In this document: one piece after another, positions 45,185 through 55,172 of the stretch | Layout: every line of letters begins with the position of its first letter | Position numbering within the stretch: the stretch's first letter is position 1 | Assembly (NCBI GenBank): GCA_004431415.1 | Contig: QPMI01000507.1 | Coordinates: forward strand, 243,777-307,776 | Length of the DNA stretch: 64,000 nucleotides | Source: Cyanophora paradoxa | Taxonomy: Eukaryota > Glaucocystophyceae > Cyanophorales > Cyanophoraceae | Reading direction: 5' to 3' | Notes under the pieces: model-generated | What the model was told of the DNA's origin: nothing | What the model saw: only the letters and a program-made list of their open reading frames with translations | Databases searched by the model: none | Position numbers and translations under genes: made by a program

Positions 45185-46051
45185 ATGCAAAAAGGGACGA
45201 CGCCCATGGATCTCGAAGAATGGAACCCGAAACAGAGGGTGAAACTTCCCGCACGATTTCTTCTATTGGCGAAAACCAATTGTGGTAAATCGGTATTCTT
45301 AAAGTGGCTGATCAAAGAACTCGAAGATCAGATCTCGTATGTTCTGGTTTTCTGTCCTACGAGTTTTAACGGTTTCTGGGGTCAAATAACAGACGAAGTG
45401 CATGATACCTGGAAACCGGAATATGTGGAGTCGATCATAGAAGCCCGCAAGAAGGCTATCATTGCGGGTAAGAAACCAAAGAATATTCTCATCGTGCTCG
45501 ACGATTGTTTGGAGTCCGGAACTATCGATCTTTCGCGCGATCATTTGCTAAATAAATTGATGGCGCAAGGTCGTCATACTTTTTGTTCCGTGGCTTTAAT
45601 ATCGCAGAAACTAACAAAGCTTTCAACGATCATTCGCAGCAATGCGGAGTATATCATATTCCTAAGCTGGTCAAACATGCGCGAATTCGAAGCATATCAC
45701 GAAGAGTTCGGGAACATGGATAAAGAGAGTTTCAAGCGCATGTTCCAAGAATTCTGTCATAGCTACCAAGCGATCATTCACGATAATACCGGGTATTCTG
45801 TGCGATGGTGGGTCGAAAAAGCCGATATGATCGATGACCATCCGTTTACTAAATTCCACAAGCGGGCGGCTTTTGAAGAAAAGAAGCGCAAACAGCAAGA
45901 GGAGCAAGCGACAAAACCGCCGCCTGTCAAAGATTCGACAACTGTATGCAAAACTTTATCCAAATTTGAGCGTGAGCTTGAAGGTATCCCCAAACTTTCG
46001 CAAATTTCGCCCAAGAAAAAGAAAATGTTAATCAAGTGTAAGAAAAGATAA
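45185..46051 (+). CDS. FtsK/HerA-type DNA-packaging ATPase (B2)
   Basis: An intact 288-aa copy of 14538-15404 with AKTNCGKS, ILIVLDD and the RHTFCSVALISQ stretch; amino-acid changes are very few (I to M at residue 8). Confidence 0.9.
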   Translation: MQKGTTPMDLEEWNPKQRVKLPARFLLLAKTNCGKSVFLKWLIKELEDQISYVLVFCPTSFNGFWGQITDEVHDTWKPEYVESIIEARKKAIIAGKKPKNILIVLDDCLESGTIDLSRDHLLNKLMAQGRHTFCSVALISQKLTKLSTIIRSNAEYIIFLSWSNMREFEAYHEEFGNMDKESFKRMFQEFCHSYQAIIHDNTGYSVRWWVEKADMIDDHPFTKFHKRAAFEEKKRKQQEEQATKPPPVKDSTTVCKTLSKFERELEGIPKLSQISPKKKKMLIKCKKR

Positions 46052-46053
46052 TC

Positions 46054-46737
46054 ATGGTCTACCGAAAGAAGCCTCAAACCATTCAAACGGTCGCTTCTGG
46101 TAATCCTAATCGCGGACTTGAAGAGTCTGGATTAACGTCGGGCGGCGGTCTCGAAATGCCCGAATATCTTATAGACACTTCGCCAGAGGAGGTCGCCAAG
46201 CAAGAGGCGATTATTGCGAGTGCCACCGCGGACAAGGGCAACCAAGATAGCGGTAAACGCCAAATGGAGGATTTAGCTACTGTAAAACCACAGATTGGAG
46301 GCGGCTCTGTTGATGAAGCAACCGACAAAGTAATTAAAGCGCAAGTTGTCGCAAGCCAGCACAAAACGCAAGACGTCCCGAAAGCCGCCGAAACCGAGCT
46401 TAAAAAGCGCGGATCCTATCAAAAACACACGGTTCCTGTCGACGTTGTCATGAGCTTTGAAGAGAAAGTGCGAGACCTTGAAATGAAAGTGTCAAACTAC
46501 GAGAAATGGATGCAAGATTATAACGAACGCAAGAAATTAAAGGGTCTCGTAAAGAAAGAGATCTCGAAACTCGGATTAAAGCAAAAGGTCGACGTAGAGG
46601 AGATTAAAAAGGAGGAAAAGACAGATGCGCAAGCCGTAACGCGTCAGCAATCGGTTGCCCCGCAATATGCACATATAGTGCCGACTGCACCAGCGAATTT
46701 CGCGGCGATGCTCGGTGGTAAACGCCATATCCGCTAA
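46054..46737 (+). CDS. Unknown coiled-coil protein after the ATPase (B2)
   Basis: A 227-aa copy of 15407-16090, intact with only two or three substitutions and the same GGKRHIR end. It is translationally close to the ATPase (two-base gap) and overlaps the next start by one base. Confidence 0.7.
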   Translation: MVYRKKPQTIQTVASGNPNRGLEESGLTSGGGLEMPEYLIDTSPEEVAKQEAIIASATADKGNQDSGKRQMEDLATVKPQIGGGSVDEATDKVIKAQVVASQHKTQDVPKAAETELKKRGSYQKHTVPVDVVMSFEEKVRDLEMKVSNYEKWMQDYNERKKLKGLVKKEISKLGLKQKVDVEEIKKEEKTDAQAVTRQQSVAPQYAHIVPTAPANFAAMLGGKRHIR

Positions 46738-46856
46738 TGACTGTGAATATCCGCAAGGCAAAGCTGAACCCGCCCGTATTTAGAGCGGGTCTTTATGTGG
46801 ACTCCCCTGCAAAAGGGACAGGTCGGCTCCATAAACAGCATTATAAGGTCGACTAA
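46737..46856 (+). CDS. Small basic protein, shortened copy (B2)
   Basis: This counterpart of 16090-16239 is truncated to 39 aa by a stop where B1 has CAA. The N-terminal 19 residues are identical; the next ten differ through clustered changes. The overlap TAATG with the preceding gene is kept. Loss of the basic end suggests reduced constraint or that the peptide is not essential. Confidence 0.4.
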   Translation: MTVNIRKAKLNPPVFRAGLYVDSPAKGTGRLHKQHYKVD

Positions 46857-46898
46857 CTCGTATGGGAACACACGAGCAAGTAAAGCCCTCATTCCCTT

Positions 46899-46917
46899 TT
46901 ATTTTCTCCGATATTTA
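46899..46917 (+). promoter_or_regulatory. B-element promoter motif before the SR-like gene (B2)
   Basis: TTATTTTCTCCGATATTTA, 24 bp before the ATG, is identical to B1. Confidence 0.65.
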
Positions 46918-46941
46918 ATACGTTGCGTCCTTGTAGGATCG

Positions 46942-47358
46942 ATGAATTTCATCACACAATGCATTGAGATGTTTCAGCTTCACGTCGTGTCTAATTGCCA
47001 CAGTCCATGCTGTGACACAACCGTAGAAATCGAAATATCAGATGGCGAGGATAATGGAGTTAGGCGCCTTTCTGTATATTCTAACCACAGCGACAATCAC
47101 AACCACTCACGATCTCGATCGCCCTCGCCTGTGACCGCGGCTATGAGTTCCAATATCGAAACCGCTCAGATAGAGGACGTGCATGTAGAGCATATTAGAA
47201 GGCGATCATGTCCTGAGTTTGTAGAAGGTCATTTGCGCGCTGACTCCCCTTATCCGATGTATAGATTGGATCAAATGCCATTAGGCGACGATGAAAATGT
47301 AACGAACCCTTATGTTTATCCTCAGCAACAAGAAAGAACCGTCTGGAACGGTTATTGA
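46942..47358 (+). CDS. SR-like, His/Cys-containing protein (B2, intact)
   Basis: A 138-aa protein starting MNFITQCIEMFQLH. It has a Cys/His cluster (NCHSPCCD), an acidic ISDGEDNGV, a Ser/Arg/Pro centre (HSRSRSPSPV) and a Pro/Tyr/Gln tail (NPYVYPQQQ). No family is recognised. Transcription from its own TTATTTTCTCCG promoter groups it with the AT-hook and replicase genes rather than with the structural block. Its charged, disordered style is typical of regulators or virion tegument-like proteins; this is only inference. Confidence 0.65.
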   Translation: MNFITQCIEMFQLHVVSNCHSPCCDTTVEIEISDGEDNGVRRLSVYSNHSDNHNHSRSRSPSPVTAAMSSNIETAQIEDVHVEHIRRRSCPEFVEGHLRADSPYPMYRLDQMPLGDDENVTNPYVYPQQQERTVWNGY

Positions 47359-47461
47359 GCGGTGAATTTCGGTGGCGCTTGTATCGAGCCAAGGGCAAAA
47401 ATTGAAGGTTTCGGTAAAAGGTATTTAAGGGCAAGGGAAATAATACAGAGTGACAAAAAAC

Positions 47462-47478
47462 TATTTTCTCCGGTTATA
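47462..47478 (+). promoter_or_regulatory. B-element promoter motif before the AT-hook gene (B2)
   Basis: TATTTTCTCCGGTTATA ends four bases before the ATG, as in B1. Confidence 0.65.
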
Positions 47479-47482
47479 GTAA

Positions 47483-47896
47483 ATGGCGAAACCCAAGATT
47501 TTAAACCAAGAGGCGATGGCGGCACAGCAGGAAAAGCGCAGACCCGGGCGACCGAAAAAGGTGATTTCAGAAGAGGAGAAGGCGGAGAGATTAAGACTAA
47601 AACGCGAAAAAGACGCCGAGAGGCAGCGAAACAAGCATCAGAGACAGAAACAGGAGCGATTAGCCGCCGGAGAGGCTACGATATTCACCCCGGAACAGAT
47701 ACAAAAGATTGCAATTCGTAAACAGCAGCGATACCAAGACGATGAAGAGTATCGGGAGAAAATCCGAGAGAAGGCACGTGAATACCAACGAAGGAAAAGA
47801 GCGGAACGCAAGCTGAATCCGCCGGTGAAGCCCCAGCCGCAAAAGCCCGCTGGGAGACCCCGAAAGCATGTGGTCGAGAACGCGAAAAATCCGTAG
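47483..47896 (+). CDS. AT-hook DNA-binding protein (B2)
   Basis: A 137-aa copy of 16835-17248 with both AT-hooks (RRPGRPKK, AGRPRK) and four conservative changes. It is intact. Confidence 0.75.
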   Translation: MAKPKILNQEAMAAQQEKRRPGRPKKVISEEEKAERLRLKREKDAERQRNKHQRQKQERLAAGEATIFTPEQIQKIAIRKQQRYQDDEEYREKIREKAREYQRRKRAERKLNPPVKPQPQKPAGRPRKHVVENAKNP

Positions 47897-48029
47897 CGGA
47901 AAGTATCCGTACGATGCAAAAAATGATTAATTTTTTACCTCCCTTTTTATTCCCCGTATAGGTCAAAAAAGCACTTAAAGAATTGGCGACAAGGGTATGA
48001 AAAGGAGAATTTGGTAGATTGCGCCGAAA

Positions 48030-48048
48030 TTATTTTCTCCGGTTATTT
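48030..48048 (+). promoter_or_regulatory. B-element promoter motif before the replicase (B2)
   Basis: TTATTTTCTCCGGTTATTT is identical in sequence and spacing to B1; ACTTAAAGA lies upstream at 47973-47981. Confidence 0.7.
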
Positions 48049-48065
48049 TAAAAGAACTAATAGAG

Positions 48066-51000
48066 ATGCCGCGCGCAACCAACAGAATCGCTAACAATGT
48101 TCGGGATGAAATTATCGGATACATTATGCAGGGATTGAGTCAGGATTTGCTAACCGAAGAACAGGCGCATTGGGCGATGCACAACACAATGAATCGGAAG
48201 CCCAAGCTCCAAACGCTGATAGACATTCGGGATACTCTGAATGGAATCATTAATCCCCGCGTTTTTCGCAGGGCAGAGCGGAAAGAAAAGCGCGCCGCTC
48301 GCACCCAAGTTAATATAGAAAAGCAAAAGCAAAAAGAACAAGAGGCGAAGCGTTTACAGCGCTTCGATCGCAAGCAAGAAAAGAAGCGGGCGAAAGAAGC
48401 GAAGCTCGAAGCGAAGCAGCAGAGAGGTAAACTAAAAGCGGTAGAGGATGCGATTAAACGCACTATTCTCGATCCAATCGCCCAATATGATCCGGAAACT
48501 CTCGCAACAATTACGTTCAAGCTATGGGGACCTGGATCCGGTGCTCGGTCGTCGGAGGTAATTGTTATTCCCGGAATTCCCGAATTAAATATACCAGACA
48601 GAACCTTTGTCACCTACCGCAATATAAGAGAGACAGTTTCGGTGAGTGTGTTGCGAAGCTTTGCTCTGGCGAAAATGGATAGAATGTCTCAAATTCTAAT
48701 TAGACCGGGTCAAGTTCGTCATGATTGGCATGAGAGCGAATCAATCTTCGATTTACTCGAAAACTACGATGAATTGAAGATTCGTCTGGGAACTTTCGGA
48801 CAAGCATACGAGATGTTCTTCTTTAAGACACCACCAACCGAGGAACAGAAAAAACTACGCAAAGGTTTCGATGATTTTGGCGGCAGTGTCGATGATGCCT
48901 TTATAACTGTTCATGAGGTCGCGATCGATGGGGATGAAGGTGTCGAGGACGATGGAGCCGGTGCTATACCTGGCAATTGCTATGAGTTTCTGGATGAGGA
49001 GCTTATGGACAGTATGCGATGCACCGCGATTATGAGCAAATTCACAGACTACACATTAAATCCAAACGCGTCTGAGTTCGAAGATATTATTGAGCTTCCC
49101 AAATCATCGACATCTAACGCTTGCGGCTACGATATGATCATCTCCACATGGGGAGCGTCCATTAAGAAGTGTCAGGAGGCGCCAAAACCGCGATATACTG
49201 ACTTAACTATGTCGTACGACGGTCTCTATAAATTCTTTCACGGTCGTGAACGCACACCTGGCGACTCTCTGGCTCTCACGCTCCGCCACATCGAGAAATT
49301 CTGTAAGAGAATTCAGACAGGCTTCCGCGTCTTTGATGTCGACGGAAAGTTAATATACAAATTCGCGGCGGAATCAATTAACAAAAACATCTTTCCCCGC
49401 AATATTCACTTCATGATTCACAACAAGCACATCTATATATTCAACGATAACATCAAGTCGCTCGAAATGCGCATGGCAAAGATGGAGGTCGAAGAGCTCG
49501 ATAATCATGTTCCTAAGTCGAACTCTTCGTTAGCACTCTATAAAATTCCGACGTGTCTTACTCACGATATCTTCGCGCACACATCCAAGGATTTGTTAAA
49601 GATCACGCAACTTAAACTATCGCCCGACGAGCGCAGTTTCATCCGCATTCTGTATACTGGGCGCGAAGGTCTGGAAGGTCTTCTATTTACGTTCCTGAAA
49701 ATGCGATATGAACCCGCAGTGAAGCTAACACCATCGAAACAGATCGACAGCATCACATTCAAAGCTAATGGCTCGATGTTCTCTATCAAAGATCCACGCA
49801 CAACAGACCACTTTATTGAGCAAGATTTCGAAACAGAGGAGTATTATAATAAGGTCTGTGAAATCGGGAAGGGATTCCGCGAGTCGCTTCTAAATGCGAC
49901 GAATATCTCACATTACAGCCCGAACATGCGCGAAATTCTCACGCACTACAAGCGATCCGCACTAAGTGGCTTTTTCTATAAGCCGAACCCGAAAGCCACC
50001 TACACAGCTGTCGATATGGCGAAGTGCTACCCTTCGATACTGAAAGGCATGCAATATCTTCCGAAATACAATGTGTTTGATGACTTCGTTCCCTTTAAAG
50101 CGGGAAGCGATATTCTCGAATACGCGATCTACTACGTGCGTGTCGTTGCGTTTGAGAGAGAGCAAGCGACTTTCGCCGACGATGAGGATGTAGATTATGA
50201 TGCCGCCATGTCTCGCAAGATTGATGGAATCGAAATTATTCTGGATCGCGCATTTTCCGTGAGTGGTCGCTGTTATAATTTCATGACAGGCTACACTCTC
50301 TCCATGCATTGGCGGACGTAAAGGACAAGATAGAGATTATCGCGGTCGCGGAGCCTTCGCATTTGGTGCCCAATACGTCGATCGCTGAGATGCAAAAAGT
50401 GCTGTCAAGCGACATTCAAACCACAGATAAGAAGCATATTTTAGTGAAAGAGATCGGAATGCTCGGCAAATTCCAAGACTCGCAAACATCCACGAAAATG
50501 TTCTACAACCGTGCCGAGGCTGAGAGGTTCGCCCAAGAATGCGGAGGAACAGTAGAGGTGTTTACTTTCAATCCTAAGAATTCGAAACGTGTCAAAGCTC
50601 TTAGCGAATTCGAAGGTCACATCTATTTCGTTAAGATCAGCTCCCACCGCGAGCTCGTTAACGGATTCCTTCCTATCCACTTTCATATTTACGATCGTAA
50701 CCGTGCTAATATGTTTGCGCAATACAAGCGCCTGACAGCGCGCGGGCACAAGGTTGCCGGGATCAGAACGGATTGCCTATATATCGAAGGTTCATGGACA
50801 AGTAAGAAAGAGTTTGACCGAAATGCGTTTGAGAACATGGGCAAGTTCAGCTATATTCCCGGGAAAAGATGCCCTGAGAATGCACTCCGCCCACCACGGG
50901 GTGTAACTCTCGAATTTCAGGATCCCGAGACACTCATTAACCGGTTCTCGCTGAGGGACGAATTTAATCCGGAGTGCTTTAATTGGGTTGCGAAGCTCCA

Positions 51001-52380
51001 TAATCGTATGCTTGTCCTTGCTGACATGCCCGGAAGTGGAAAGTCGACACTCGGTATTAACTGTTTCGCATCTCAGAATTCGAATTGCTTAGTTATTTGC
51101 CCCTATAACAAACAGTGCGCAGAGCTAAGGGACTCCCTGAAAGTCCGCGGAATCGAGAATATTACCGTTCGTACTTTGTATAATGTTCTCGGGATCCGTG
51201 TCTCAAATGATCAGACCTACGAAGAGGCTATGAGCGAGAAAGACCAGAGGGCGTTCGTCTCCGAGTTCAGTCACATTATGTTCGACGAGATATTCGCGTA
51301 TTCTGTAAAAGATCTCGCTAAGATTAAGTCGTTTATCGATCGCTATCCCGATATCAAATATTTGGCTAATGGCGATACCTATCAGAACGAACCAATTAAT
51401 GACGAGCTCTCGGTTTCTGATCGCAAGGGCTACTATAAGCGCGCTGTGCAGAGCATGTTCCCTAATGTCCTGAGTCTACGCATTAACAAGCGGCACAAGA
51501 AGGAGACAGACCGTGAATTAATTCGGGCGATTAAAGAGGATCTCTTCGAAAACGGACTCGAAGCCTCACAGATTATCTCGAAATACGGGTTGCCGACAAT
51601 TAATGATCTAAGCGCCATTCCCGACGGCTACTTTGGCATCGCTTACAGAAACGAAATGACCTTAGCCTATAACAAACTGATGCACGATAGACGAAAAGTA
51701 AATATTGCAACCGTAGAGGTCAACGGCATCAAATTCTACAAGGGTTTGGAGGTCGTTTGTCGCAGGTATCTACGCATTTCGCGGTCTGAGGGTGAGTCTA
51801 TTAACGCATACACAAATTACACCTATCGGATCACCAAAATCACCAAGCAAATGGTCACATTAACTGACGTCTTCGATGGCGTCACGTTCGAGGTTCCGTG
51901 CGCGATGTTAGAACATTTTCTCTCCCTTATGCAGGAACAGGTCATTCAACGCAAGGTCTCACACTTGATTCGGGCATTGTCATTTGTGAGGCTACGTTCC
52001 GCTATACCACTCGCGAATGGTTCTATACCGCGCTCACTCGTAACCGCGATCTGTCTACGGTGCTGATTTATACACCTATTCACAAGTTCCAAGGAAAGAG
52101 CGACTACATCGAATATCTGAAAACGAAGATCCGCGGTTATAAATGCCAGGATCAGCGTGCCGGTCGCGATTTCAACGAGGCGGATTATATTACGCCGGAG
52201 TGGATATTAGAGCGCAAGAAGCAACAGAAGGGCGCCTGTGCGCTCTGTTCCCTTCCGATTCCGATTGAGCCGCAAGATCCGAATTACAGGCTCGTCGTGG
52301 ATCGCATCAATAATAAGCGCCCACACCTTAAAGACAATTGTCAACTCGCGCATCACGGGTGCAATTGCAGCAAACAATAG
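48066..52380 (+). pseudogene. Polymerase-SF1 helicase-HNH replicase, two frameshifts (B2)
   Basis: This is the homologue of 17418-21728. One G is missing near 50310 (after the polymerase motif A) and one T near 51920 (before the helicase QG motif), giving three frames. All motifs are otherwise present: DMAKCYPSIL, RTDCLYI, PGSGKST, FDEIF, GDTYQNEP and the HNH-like end. Residues ~170-240 differ strongly from B1, with a run of replaced codons around 48580-48770, while the surroundings are almost identical. It is either a recently inactivated gene or one with consensus errors in homopolymers. Confidence 0.85.
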
Positions 52381-52477
52381 TCGGAAAAAATTGTCGGGAA
52401 TTAATTGGGGAGAGGGCAAAAATTGAAAGGTTTGGTAACTCCCTCGGTCAGTCAAACAAGCAAGTAAGTCAAGCGAA

Positions 52478-52948
52478 ATGGAACAATTCATTGATTATTT
52501 CAAGGCGAACAATGTCACCTACAAGGATGTCACACACGTTTTCACTAAGGATTCTCTCAAAGGCTTCCATATGATTTGCGACCTGGCATTGAAAACCCCG
52601 AATATTGTTTACATTGGTCAATTGAAGAACACGCCAGCGTATCAATTGCAAGAGAACGGAATTGCAAAGGGCGAGATCATGATGATGAAAGGCGACAGAT
52701 GGGCATCAGGCATGCATTTTATCGAAAACTTTGTTAAAAATTTCCTGAACGGAGCCCAATGCATTGTGTGCTTCGAAAAAGTAGAGCGGGGCTTGGGTTG
52801 CAGCAAATGCAACGCGGTAGTGTGTCTTGGTTGTTGGAAAAGCATTATGGACGCAACTATGATGAGTGCAGGCGGCTTCAAATGCCCCGGGTGCCGCAAA
52901 CTATACCCTAATACACCCGTGCACATACTGACTAGTGTCTTGATTTGA
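52478..52948 (+). CDS. RING-finger-like protein (B2 only)
   Basis: A 156-aa protein with a Cys-rich C-terminal half: CIVC, then CSKC, CLGC and CPGC pairs spaced as in a RING or RING-like zinc fold (about residues 93-140). The N-terminal ~90 residues have no recognised domain. RING proteins usually act as E3 ubiquitin ligases, and viral ones redirect host proteins, but the cross-brace pattern here is all-Cys and lacks the usual His, so the activity is uncertain. It sits between replicase and integrase, where B1 has only 18 bp, so it is an accessory gain in B2. Confidence 0.7.
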   Translation: MEQFIDYFKANNVTYKDVTHVFTKDSLKGFHMICDLALKTPNIVYIGQLKNTPAYQLQENGIAKGEIMMMKGDRWASGMHFIENFVKNFLNGAQCIVCFEKVERGLGCSKCNAVVCLGCWKSIMDATMMSAGGFKCPGCRKLYPNTPVHILTSVLI

Positions 52949-52981
52949 AACCGGAAAATATAGATACCATTAATAAAAAGA

Positions 52982-54362
52982 ATGTCGCGGATCGTTAGAA
53001 GGGGAGGAGATGAGGAAACGGAGACGACCATGTTACCTATCGCGGTTCCCGATTACGAAAAAGTCCCCCAAAAAATCACAAAACGCCAAGCAAAATCAAA
53101 TTTATTAGGAGATGTTCCTTTTAGCATTGCTAACCCGTCCTCTAAGATCGTGCGACGCATGTATGACCCGAAGACAGGTTTTAAGAACCCATCGGCATTG
53201 TACGAAGAGCTGAGAAAAGAGGACAAGAGCCTCACATTGAAAGAAGTGCAAGATGTCGCAGCGAAACAAGAATTTATGCAGATCAACAAGAAGCCCCCCG
53301 CACCGACCCAAACCGCTTTTATTCCCATCACAGCCCCGCCGTGGTGCTACCAAGCAGATCTCATCTTTTATCTCTCATATGGCAATTATAATTCCGGCTA
53401 CATTGCAGTCCTTACTCTCATCGAGATGACAAGCCGAAAAGCATATGCCAAGAAGTTAAAGAATAAGGAGGGCGCAAGTGTTGCCGCCGCTTTTGCGGAG
53501 ATGCTCACAGAGCTCCCGGCTCCGATGATTCGATTGGAGACAGATAACGGTTCGGAATTCATCGCGAAGGAGTTTCAGGAGGTCGTAAAAAATAATGGAA
53601 TAGAGCACCGCTTTAAACAGGTCGGAGATCACACTTCGCTGGGAATTATGAATCGCTTTCATTTGACCCTAAAAACGATGATAAACAATTACTGTGTCGC
53701 CTATAATACAGTGCGGTTTATGGATAAATTGGACGACTTCGTTTTCAATTACAATAACACCATTCACAGAACCATAGGAATGAAACCCGCAGATGTTAGG
53801 CTTTCTGATATGGAGCGGATCCGAGCGGCTATTATTCAAGGAAGAACACAATCGTAAAGGATATATTCAGCGACTTTAAGCCGGGTCTCCACGTCCGTGT
53901 ATTATTGCCGAGATCAAAGTTTGATAAAGGAGCAACACAAAGGTATAGCCGAGAGGTCTACAAAATTGCGGGAAGGAGAGGAAACGCGATAGAGGTGCAA
54001 GATGCAGCGGGGAACGTAATGCCGAAGCTTTTTAAGCCGCACGAATTGCAGATCATTACAGAGGTCGAGGCTGTGGTGGAGCCATCAGGCAACGCAATCA
54101 AAGCAGCCGAAATAGAAGCCTCCTCTATCCGGCAGGTTCAAAAAGAAGGTATAGATGTCGCCACAAGTGTTCCGAAAGGGCTTTATTGGAAGATCGCGCA
54201 GAAAAGACAAAGAGGGCGCTGAGGGAGCTCGCTAAATTAACGATCGCGGGAACTGAGAAGCTCTCTGAGGTAAACAGTCAGCGGTGGTATAAATCATTCA
54301 AGAATCAGAGCGCAAGCTACACAGCCCCTACTACGCGCATTCTTCGGTCTTCTCGTTCATAA
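52982..54362 (+). pseudogene. Retroviral-type integrase, frameshifted (B2)
   Basis: This is the homologue of 21747-23129. The core motifs QADLIF, ETDNGSEF and LGIMNRF (Asn in the Glu place) are kept in the first frame; frameshifts near 53840-53870 and 54175-54190 break the SH3-like region and the tail. The short divergent stretch after EIRAAII differs from B1 in both sequence and length. If real, this copy could not have produced full-length enzyme; the lesions may have followed insertion. Confidence 0.8.
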
Positions 54363-54374
54363 CAAACCCCGAAA

Positions 54375-54393
54375 TTATTTTCTCCGGTAAATA
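54375..54393 (+). promoter_or_regulatory. B-element promoter motif before the DUF5710-like gene (B2)
   Basis: TTATTTTCTCCGGTAAATA ends eight bases before the ATG at 54402. Confidence 0.65.
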
Positions 54394-54401
54394 TAAAAGA
54401 G

Positions 54402-54716
54402 ATGGAGGGTGAAAAGCATTTCGTGGATATTCCGTTTGATAAAAAAGACGTTGCGAAATCCCTCGGTGGAAAGTGGGATCGTGAGAATTCATGCTGGTAT
54501 GTCACGAAAAAAGATCACTCTCTATGCTCTCAGTTCAAGACTCTAAGCTATGAGCAAGTGTATCAAAGAAACTTGAAGGTTTACCTCGATATTCCTTATG
54601 AATTTAAGGATCAAGCGAAGGCTGAGAAAGCCCGCTGGGATCCCGTTATGCGATGCTGGTATGTCATGGGTCTCGATCACCCGCTAATGGGCAAGTTTCC
54701 GATCAAGGAGCATTAA
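54402..54716 (+). CDS. Tandem DUF5710-like domain protein (B2)
   Basis: An intact 104-aa copy of 23169-23483. Both repeats keep W-D and C-W-Y-V; changes such as YDTKN to FDKKD are confined to the first repeat surface. Confidence 0.7.
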   Translation: MEGEKHFVDIPFDKKDVAKSLGGKWDRENSCWYVTKKDHSLCSQFKTLSYEQVYQRNLKVYLDIPYEFKDQAKAEKARWDPVMRCWYVMGLDHPLMGKFPIKEH

Positions 54717-54734
54717 ATATATCTGTCGTTTTTT

Positions 54735-55131
54735 TCATTTTTTATGAAATGGGAACCTTTGCTCGACCTGTAAGTCCCACTTTCGCACTTTCAGCCTTTC
54801 CTGTATGAGATCGTTAATGTCCTGTGCTATACCCATTGTCTTCGCTTCGGCATTTGAGCCGCATGTAAAGATATCGATCGCTAATAGCCCTGGTCGCTAT
54901 AAGAGTGAGCTGTGGCATGCGACTCATCTAATAGAAAGCCAATCGCGAAACCGGGAGGGGAATTAGAGCCATCGAAAATGCATGTGTGCTGGTGCACGAT
55001 GCGCATATTGCGATCTGTGATATATTGCGATAGGTTCGCTGTGATCCACTCGGCGCATGCCTCCGGGGACTCGTTGAACGGGTCGGTTATATAGTCGAGC
55101 ATAACGTGATAGCCGCGGTATTGGAATCCAT
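54735..55131 (-). pseudogene. speD-like: S-adenosylmethionine decarboxylase homologue, frameshifted (B2)
   Basis: It keeps the N-terminal H-V-M-L-D strand, the LDESH cleavage site and the AHS His, and at this point is in frame where B1 is not. A base is missing at 54890 (GGGG run shortened), another near 54750, and one near the start codon (55124), so the FTCG Cys is in a different frame. The lesions differ from those in B1, implying independent events or random consensus errors on an originally intact gene. Confidence 0.7.
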
Positions 55132-55172
55132 TATTATTTAAGTCGATATTTTTACCCTGTTCATTTTATCAT

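Noticed and set aside
48066-52380. Programmed ribosomal frameshifting in the B2 replicase
   Set aside because: B1 has one continuous frame across both sites, and the B2 sites differ by lost bases rather than by slippery sequences with structures.
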